Below, in pieces: positions 16,592 through 21,014 of a stretch of 21,014 bases of DNA. The position numbers and the translations under genes are program-made. Under the pieces are notes generated by a model. The model saw nothing but the letters and a program-made list of their open reading frames with translations. It was not told the origin of the DNA and did not search any database. The stretch is from an uncultured Chlamydiae bacterium (GTDB lineage: Bacteria; Chlamydiota; Chlamydiia; Chlamydiales; SM23-39). The stretch covers positions 1 through 21,014 of the forward strand of contig CAISYW010000093.1 in assembly GCA_903889795.1 (NCBI GenBank), in the 5' to 3' direction. Each line of letters opens with the position of its first letter. Within the stretch, counting starts at the first letter, position 1.

Positions 16592-16641
16592 ATAATTATA
16601 CAATAATTACTAAATATTGTATAATTATTAGTAATTATAAT
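16592..16641 (+). promoter_or_regulatory. Overlapping inverted repeats and promoter before the kinase-like gene
   Basis: A perfect 14-bp hairpin pairs 16592-16605 with 16615-16628 (ATAATTATACAATA / TATTGTATAATTAT). Bases 16605-16613 (AATTACTAA), mostly its loop, are the exact reverse complement of 16628-16636 (TTAGTAATT), directly after the hairpin. The two pairings overlap by one base at each junction, so they could coexist as a pseudoknot or act as alternatives; in DNA they could be twofold operator sites. TATAAT occurs at 16620-16625, inside the right arm, and again at 16636-16641. The second would place the start near 16648, just before the AAGGA ribosome binding site (16649-16653). Confidence 0.55.
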
Positions 16642-16658
16642 GTTAAATAAGGAAGTTT

Positions 16659-18092
16659 ATGAGCGGCAAAATTATACCAAGTTCACCACCGGTAGTTTCT
16701 AGAGAACTCACCTCAACTCCCAAAATGGGCGAATCAAGATTTCCTTGGAAAAAAGTGATGGTGGTTGGCTTATGCTGCCTGGTCGGAGTCGCTGCAGTTT
16801 TAGCTCCCATATTTCTCTATCCTGCATATGTCGCCTTACGCCGATCGCCCAGCAATCAATATCAAGAAACAGTTCATGAATTATGCCCCGCACAGCGCTT
16901 CTCAGAAGAGAGCCTTTCAGTAGTAAAATTCCCATCCGAGCCAGCACTGGTGCTGAAAGAAAAAACACGAATCGAAAATAAATGCAAAGAATTGATTCTA
17001 CGTAATGCACACGAGAAGCCTTCCACATTACCAAATCAACAGGCATGGGAATCATTTATAGCCAAGCAAACAAGCATTCATCATGCGCTCATTGCAAAAA
17101 TAGCCACCAGCCAAGAAATCGATAGCGCTCATAATCTATGGGGTGGCTCTGGAAAAATTGTTGCGTTGCCTGAACTTCCCGGAATTATCTTTAAAATGTC
17201 ACCAAGTCAGATAAGCGCCGATCAAGAAAAATATGCCAAAGATCGCTTTCTGCAAAATATAAAAGCACAGCAAATTTGCGAAGAAGAAGGTTTAGACAAG
17301 CTCCGAGTTCCCTGCGTAGCGCTTATTGAATTGGAGGTGAACCATAAAAAAGTTTGGCTGATCGCGGAAGAAAAACTACCAATTATTGGAAACCGGTATG
17401 AAGATTTCCGGACTCATTTAAAATTAATGAATAGCGATCCGCAATTACACCCCATCATCGATGAGATGTTGCGTCAGCTTGTCATTTTTATTCATCGATT
17501 TTCCCTCAGTGATTTAAAACCCAACAATATGCCCTTTTTGGGAACCGGGGTAAAATTTGCACTGGTGGATCTATCCATTCAGTTACCTCCGGAAATCTCA
17601 ATTTACAGCCTAACTGACCCAACAGTTCTCAGTAATTATGTAGAAGCAAGAAATCTGGATCACATTCAAAAACTTGTTAAAGAAATTGACCCTGCTCGAT
17701 GGAAAGATTTTAATTTCACCGCAGCAGAACAGCGGTTCCGGAAACATTTAAAATGTCTTGAAAAACAAGAACAGACTTTATTAAAAAGAGGACTCCTTCT
17801 TAGCTCCAGAACCCCTATTAAAGAACCAATACTAGATACTCTATCGTCATTTGAACGCGAAATCGCAAAAGACTTTATTAAAAAAATTAATACAAAGCTA
17901 AAACAAGGAAAATTTTCGAATGAATATCGAGCCGTTTACATACCGAGTTGCGAAATAAAATACTCCGACACAACAAAAAGAGAACAAGCATTTTCGGCGC
18001 TTAGTAATCGCATTATCCCGCTTCTCATTGAAAACGAAGTAATCTTTGACTGCAAAGGCTCCCTGGATTATGAGTTAACCGTTTATTGTTAA
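16659..18092 (+). CDS. Membrane-anchored protein-kinase-like protein
   Basis: This 477-residue protein has one N-terminal membrane segment (about residues 33-60, VMVVGLCCLVG.. to PAYVAL) after a short polar, basic-flanked tail. The cytoplasmic or exposed part reads like a divergent protein kinase: glycine loop WGGSGKIV (161-168), candidate beta-3 lysine Lys179 in IIFKM, hinge-like WLIAEEKL (233-240), catalytic loop FSLSDLKPNN (281-290, Asp285 and Asn290 in place of HRDLKPxN) and metal-binding Asp304 in LVDLS, replacing DFG. All residues needed for ATP and metal binding have candidates, although HRD is SD and DFG is DLS, so it may be weakly active or a pseudokinase. Residues 330-477 are helical and unassigned. 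The start is well supported: AAGGAAG lies five bases upstream. Upstream overlapping inverted repeats suggest regulation. It could be an inclusion-membrane or inner-membrane signalling protein. Confidence 0.85.
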   Translation: MSGKIIPSSPPVVSRELTSTPKMGESRFPWKKVMVVGLCCLVGVAAVLAPIFLYPAYVALRRSPSNQYQETVHELCPAQRFSEESLSVVKFPSEPALVLKEKTRIENKCKELILRNAHEKPSTLPNQQAWESFIAKQTSIHHALIAKIATSQEIDSAHNLWGGSGKIVALPELPGIIFKMSPSQISADQEKYAKDRFLQNIKAQQICEEEGLDKLRVPCVALIELEVNHKKVWLIAEEKLPIIGNRYEDFRTHLKLMNSDPQLHPIIDEMLRQLVIFIHRFSLSDLKPNNMPFLGTGVKFALVDLSIQLPPEISIYSLTDPTVLSNYVEARNLDHIQKLVKEIDPARWKDFNFTAAEQRFRKHLKCLEKQEQTLLKRGLLLSSRTPIKEPILDTLSSFEREIAKDFIKKINTKLKQGKFSNEYRAVYIPSCEIKYSDTTKREQAFSALSNRIIPLLIENEVIFDCKGSLDYELTVYC

Positions 18093-18236
18093 TTTTTAGC
18101 ATCCACCCCAAATTTCCCACGAAAAACAACATAAACCGCCGATGTTGCAGCAAGCTAGTGTCTATTACTCAGTTAACAAAGTTTTAACCATTTGGGCTGC
18201 GTCAAAGCCCTTAGAATCGACGATCGTAGAGGCCTT

Positions 18237-19214
18237 TCACGTTTTCCTCAATTTTGCGATTGATCGCAAAAATTCTTCAGATCGTGAATTCATTAAGACA
18301 TGATTTATTACAACTTTAGCCACATCTATATGTAATTTTGAACTATTGAAATCAAAACCTGACTCTTCTGCTTTTTTGGCTATTTTGGAAAAAAATTCAG
18401 AATAATTATCTTCTGATGCAAGTGGATAACTTTGAATCTCTGATCGGTACATTTTTAACAATTCCATAGCTGAGTCAATCCAAACAACTAGTTTCATCAA
18501 ACAGAACTTAGCCATTTCTTGATCTGATGGTTTGTGTTCAAGATAAGCTTCAAGCAATTGCTGTTCGTGTTTTTTGGTGAAACAGTAAGTGATCGCAACG
18601 CTTGCCACGTCAAAAAACGATTCACCCTGTGCGGCTGTCTCAAAATCGATCGCTAAAAGACCTCGATCTCTAATCATGATATTGTTGGAATTCAGATCAA
18701 AATGACATGGAGTTATGATGGAATCATTTTTTATAACTTCTGCGATTGAATGGGATAATTCTTCGATGGCGAGAACGGGGACAACACTATGTGCAAACAT
18801 GATTGAGTCAATGTTTTTTTGAATTTTTTCAAAAATGTTGACATTCGTTGGAAACGAAGGGCCACGATGGATTCTTTGAATCAAATGTGCCAAATCTATA
18901 TACAAACTATCGGATTCTCTTTGTTCGTCAGAAAGAATATGTTTTTCTAAACATTCCATAACAAGAATTCCTTGCTCCACATCGAAATAACAAACATGTG
19001 GCCCATATCCGCTTTCTGAAGCGATTCTAAAGCAGGAGATTTCACGACTCCTTTGGGATGCGCTTTTATGAGGGAATGATCGAACAACAAATCGGCTCGT
19101 TGGTGTGGAAACGAGAACAACCTCATCTCCCGAAATTCCTCCTTTGAGCTGTTCCTGGACAAACGGCCCAACTTCATGTAACTTAGATGCTACGATTTGT
19201 ATCGCGTGGTTCAT
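18237..19214 (-). CDS. Aminoglycoside phosphotransferase / choline-kinase fold protein
   Basis: The 325-residue protein has the landmarks of the APH/choline kinase family: GGISGD nucleotide loop (25-30), RFVVRSF (41-47), Brenner motif CHFDLNSNNIMI with His171, Asp173 and Asn178, and the metal-binding Asp190 in LLAIDFETAAQGESFFDVA. Such proteins phosphorylate small hydroxyl-bearing molecules (choline, ethanolamine, thiamine, homoserine, macrolides or aminoglycosides). Together with FFDVASVAI the motif set is closer to choline/LicA-like or thiamine kinases than to classic drug-resistance enzymes, but the substrate is unknown. The ATG at 19214 is only 15 bp from the insertion-sequence left end, no Shine-Dalgarno sequence is visible, and the frame stays open into the element, so the original promoter and perhaps the original N-terminus may have been removed. 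Neighbours give no pathway. Confidence 0.85.
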   Translation of the reverse strand: MNHAIQIVASKLHEVGPFVQEQLKGGISGDEVVLVSTPTSRFVVRSFPHKSASQRSREISCFRIASESGYGPHVCYFDVEQGILVMECLEKHILSDEQRESDSLYIDLAHLIQRIHRGPSFPTNVNIFEKIQKNIDSIMFAHSVVPVLAIEELSHSIAEVIKNDSIITPCHFDLNSNNIMIRDRGLLAIDFETAAQGESFFDVASVAITYCFTKKHEQQLLEAYLEHKPSDQEMAKFCLMKLVVWIDSAMELLKMYRSEIQSYPLASEDNYSEFFSKIAKKAEESGFDFNSSKLHIDVAKVVINHVLMNSRSEEFLRSIAKLRKT

Positions 19215-19229
19215 TTTTGACTTACGATC

Positions 19230-19240
19230 GGCTTTGTTGC
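19230..19240 (+). repeat. Left terminal inverted repeat of the IS903-like element
   Basis: GGCTTTGTTGC, exactly the reverse complement of 20351-20361. It lies 15 bp upstream of the start codon of the divergently read APH-fold gene. Confidence 0.85.
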
Positions 19241-19328
19241 ATAAATAGCTACAGTTGAGGATCCTCTTACCCTAAGAGTCTCGAGTCTTTAAATTTTTTT
19301 GTTGCAAGACAAAAACTTTAGGCTCGAC

Positions 19329-20361
19329 ATGGCTCCCAAAAAGGATAAAACCTCCTTCAAGAAGAAAAACAGATACCGCACCCGTAACTGGGAAGAATAT
19401 AACCAATCCTTGGTAATTCGAGGAAGCATCACTTTTTGGTTTGATGAAGAAGCCATTCAGAAATGGTACTCTGTCGAGCGAACAGGAAAACCCGGCTGAC
19501 CAGATATTTATTCAGACAATGCGATTCGATGTGGTCTGACGATCAAAGCTGTATTTCGCACAGCACTCCGCGCTCTGCAGGGATTTGTCCAGTCGCTCAT
19601 CAAAATTCTAAAGATAGACCTTGTATGCCCTCATTATTCGGTGTTTTCTAGTCGAGCAAAAGATCTCCAGATTTTATTGAGAAAGTTGCTTAATCCCGGT
19701 GAGAAGTTAAATGTGATTTTTGATTCGACGGGGATTAAAGTTTTTGGCGAAGGTGAATGGAAGGTCAGAAAACATGGTTATCCCAAGCGCAGAACATGGC
19801 GCAAAATACACGTCGGCATGTGCGCAGATTCTGGCCAAGTAGTGTTTAACGCGATGATCTCGAATAACGTAAACGACGACGAGGCAATGTTCTATATGAT
19901 GGAAGCTCTTGAGGGTGTCCCATCAGGAGACATTCTTGGTGATGGTGCCTATGATACAATCGACTGTCGTGAGGCTATTTATGATCGAGGTGGAAGACAG
20001 ATCATCCCGCCTGACAAGAATGCAAAATTACAGAAAAAAATCGTTCCCCTGCCTCAAGGCACGAGATGAAGCGATCCGGAGAATCCAGAAAATTGGCGAT
20101 GAAGGCCGAGCACACTGGAAACAAGAAATCGGGTACCATCGAAGATCTCGGGTAGAGACATTGATGTTTCGATATAAAACAATATTAAGAGACCGACTTT
20201 CCTCTCGCAAAGAATCGACTCATACGACAGAAACAGCGATAAAACTCGACGTATTGAATCGGATGACAGAACTTGGGATGCCAAAAAGTTATAAAGTTGT
20301 CCGTCAAATCAGGCGGCCATTAGGCAGACTGCATCGGGGAGAGGAATTGCGCAACAAAGCC
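19329..20361 (+). pseudogene. IS903/IS5-family DDE transposase, inactivated
   Basis: Translation from the ATG at 19329 gives a typical IS903-type N-terminus (NWEEYNQSLVIRGSITFWFD), then RALQGFVQSLIKI, the first catalytic Asp in FDSTGIKVFGEGEWKVR, the second in GDGAYDT and the catalytic Glu in YHRRSRVETLMFRYK. Two lesions break it. An in-frame TGA at 19497-19499 replaces the arginine codon expected in GRP, consistent with CGA to TGA. An A7 run at 20034-20040 shifts the frame by one; six A would restore KKSFPCLKARDEAIRR. The shift is in the +1 direction, unlike the usual -1 programmed transposase frameshift, so decay is more likely than recoding. The last frame runs through the right terminal repeat and does not stop until 20478, suggesting the natural end has also been lost. 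Confidence 0.9.
20351..20361 (-). repeat. Right terminal inverted repeat of the IS903-like element
   Basis: GCAACAAAGCC, the reverse complement of the left end. Inside of it the similarity to the left end stops, so the right terminus has diverged or was shorter. Beyond it lies a 71-bp stretch before recognisable hisD sequence. Confidence 0.85.
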
Positions 20362-20432
20362 CCTCATTGCCATGACCAAACGACATATACGGTGGAGAGG
20401 AGAAACCACTCCAATCAACTGAGTCACTTTAA

Positions 20433-20831
20433 CAAGGCAAAGCTTCTTTGGATAGTCGCGGTGCGATCATTTATGTGAAATCTTTGGAAGAGGCTTTTGC
20501 AATTAGTAGTGCGATCGCTCCAGAGCACCTTGAAATTCATATCGATGACATTGCTTTGCTTCGCTTGGTTGAGAATGCGGGTTCAGTGTTTATAGGGAAA
20601 TATGCCCCCGAATCTTGCGGCGATTATGCCAGCGGGACTAACCACGTTTTGCCCACCGGCGGTCTCGCCGCTGCACAGTCGGGTTTGAGCATAAGGGATT
20701 TCATTAAAACCCCTACGTTTCAGCGTCTATCAAAGGAAGGGTTGAAACAGATTGCTCCTACCCTCATCACCTTAGCGGAGACAGAAGGACTGGCAGGCCA
20801 CGCCGCATCGGTTAAAGTGAGGATAAAATGA
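20433..20831 (+). pseudogene. hisD: Histidinol dehydrogenase, C-terminal fragment
   Basis: The frame from 20433 (QGKASLDSRGAIIYV) encodes about the last 130 residues of histidinol dehydrogenase, normally about 430 residues. It retains APEHLE (catalytic Glu and His), GDYASGTNHVLPTGG (zinc-binding Asp and the substrate-contacting His) and the C-terminal zinc-binding His in EGLAGHAASVKVR. The NAD-binding part and the remaining zinc ligands (Gln259 and His262 in E. coli numbering) are absent. A TAA at 20430-20432 precedes it in frame. Just upstream, another frame reads NQLSHFNKAK, which could be hisD sequence displaced by a one-base deletion. HisD oxidises L-histidinol to histidine in two NAD-dependent steps, so this fragment cannot be active. 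A TTG at 20448 could start a short product. The 3' end overlaps hisC by four bases (ATGA). Confidence 0.9.
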
Positions 20832-21014
20832 TCACCCCAAAAGACTCGATTCAAAAAAATTTTCCATATTCTGACCCAAGCGTTGGGAGAATGGATTTTT
20901 TACGTCTCGATTTCAATGAAAACGTTCTGGGACCCAGTCCAAAAGTGTTAGAGGCTCTGGGAAAGATCTCGCGCGCTGCATGCGGCTGTTATCCTGAATA
21001 CGAGAATTTAAACA
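20828..21014 (+). CDS. hisC: Histidinol-phosphate aminotransferase, N-terminal part (runs off window)
   Basis: The ATG at 20828 overlaps the hisD stop (ATGA), the usual sign of translational coupling. The 62 visible residues begin MITPKDSIQKNFPY and contain LRLDFNENVLGPSPKVLEAL followed by CYPEYENLN, the conserved N-terminal signature of HisC (L/D..NENP.GPSP ... YPE). HisC is a PLP enzyme that interconverts imidazole-acetol phosphate and histidinol phosphate. The catalytic lysine lies beyond the window, so intactness cannot be judged. The proline usual in NENP is valine here. With hisD cut upstream, expression must come from read-through of the insertion sequence or from an internal promoter. 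Confidence 0.88.
   Translation, partial: MITPKDSIQKNFPYSDPSVGRMDFLRLDFNENVLGPSPKVLEALGKISRAACGCYPEYENLN

Larger units (their letters stand above)
19230..20361 (+). mobile_element. IS903-like insertion sequence (IS5 family), decayed
   Basis: Terminal inverted repeats GGCTTTGTTGC lie at 19230-19240 and, reversed, at 20351-20361, giving 1132 bp. The left end continues ATAAATAG, close to the IS903 terminus (GGCTTTGTTGAATAAATC as I recall it); the right end is diverged after 11 bases. The encoded transposase is of IS903/IS5 type with DDE motifs but carries a stop and a frameshift. The flanking bases (CTTACGATC on the left, CCTCATTGC on the right) show no target duplication, although IS903-type elements normally make 9 bp. 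The leader contains a perfect palindrome GAGGATCCTC (19257-19266) and a stem CTCTTA-CCC-TAAGAG (19264-19278) between the left repeat and the transposase start. Confidence 0.9.

Noticed and set aside
18194..18210. Terminator between the kinase-like and APH-fold genes (GGGCT / AGCCC)
   Set aside because: The stem is only five pairs with a seven-base loop and no T-run; the 144-bp gap shows nothing else I can support.
20034..20069. Programmed frameshift at A7 in the transposase
   Set aside because: The change needed is +1, whereas transposase recoding on A-runs is typically -1, and the gene also has an in-frame TGA upstream; decay is simpler.

Overview
The window most likely comes from an environmental, amoeba-associated relative of Chlamydia (Chlamydiota, Parachlamydiales-like). 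The main evidence is a giant protein that combines a SecA/SF2-helicase-like ATPase core (GSGKT, DEAD and a late Q..WRLRQL motif) of the DUF3638/DUF3645 type, which I know from environmental chlamydiae and eukaryotes. Supporting signs are several unrecognised proteins with host-directed features (Ser/Pro-rich N-terminus, KKRK cluster, membrane-anchored kinase-like protein) and few Shine-Dalgarno sequences. The taxonomic call is inference; there is no rRNA or other marker gene here.

Layout. 17-1666: an unrecognised 549-residue protein, possibly continuing past the left edge, with weak methyltransferase-like motifs. 1670-1862: a stem-loop and then a long imperfect palindromic element. 1863-2165: a short leucine-rich-repeat-like ORF, probably a remnant. 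2129-4808, minus strand: a gene run in transcription order of a BAAT/acyl-CoA-thioesterase-like alpha/beta hydrolase, a Vat/CatB-type hexapeptide acetyltransferase (GTG start, strong SD, 12 bp downstream) and, after a second palindromic element (2633-2815), a Nudix hydrolase. 5056-15231: one uninterrupted gene of 3391 codons. 15235-16278, minus: a protein with an EndoU-ribonuclease-like C-terminal half and a disordered N-terminus carrying KKRK. 16279-16658: a divergent promoter region with a possible 42-codon gene and a pair of overlapping inverted repeats. 16659-18092: a membrane-anchored protein-kinase-like protein. 18237-19214, minus: an aminoglycoside phosphotransferase/choline-kinase fold protein. 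19230-20361: a decayed IS903-like (IS5 family) element. 20433-20831: the C-terminal third of histidinol dehydrogenase (hisD), followed with a 4-bp overlap by the start of hisC, which runs off the right edge.

How it fits together. The left part resembles a small metabolic/detoxification operon. The centre and right (giant ATPase, EndoU-like protein, kinase-like protein) look like an accessory island of possible host-interaction genes. The insertion sequence forms a rearrangement junction: it has no target duplication, lies 15 bp upstream of one gene's start codon, and is followed by a hisD lacking its NAD-binding half, so histidine synthesis from this locus is probably broken or being lost.
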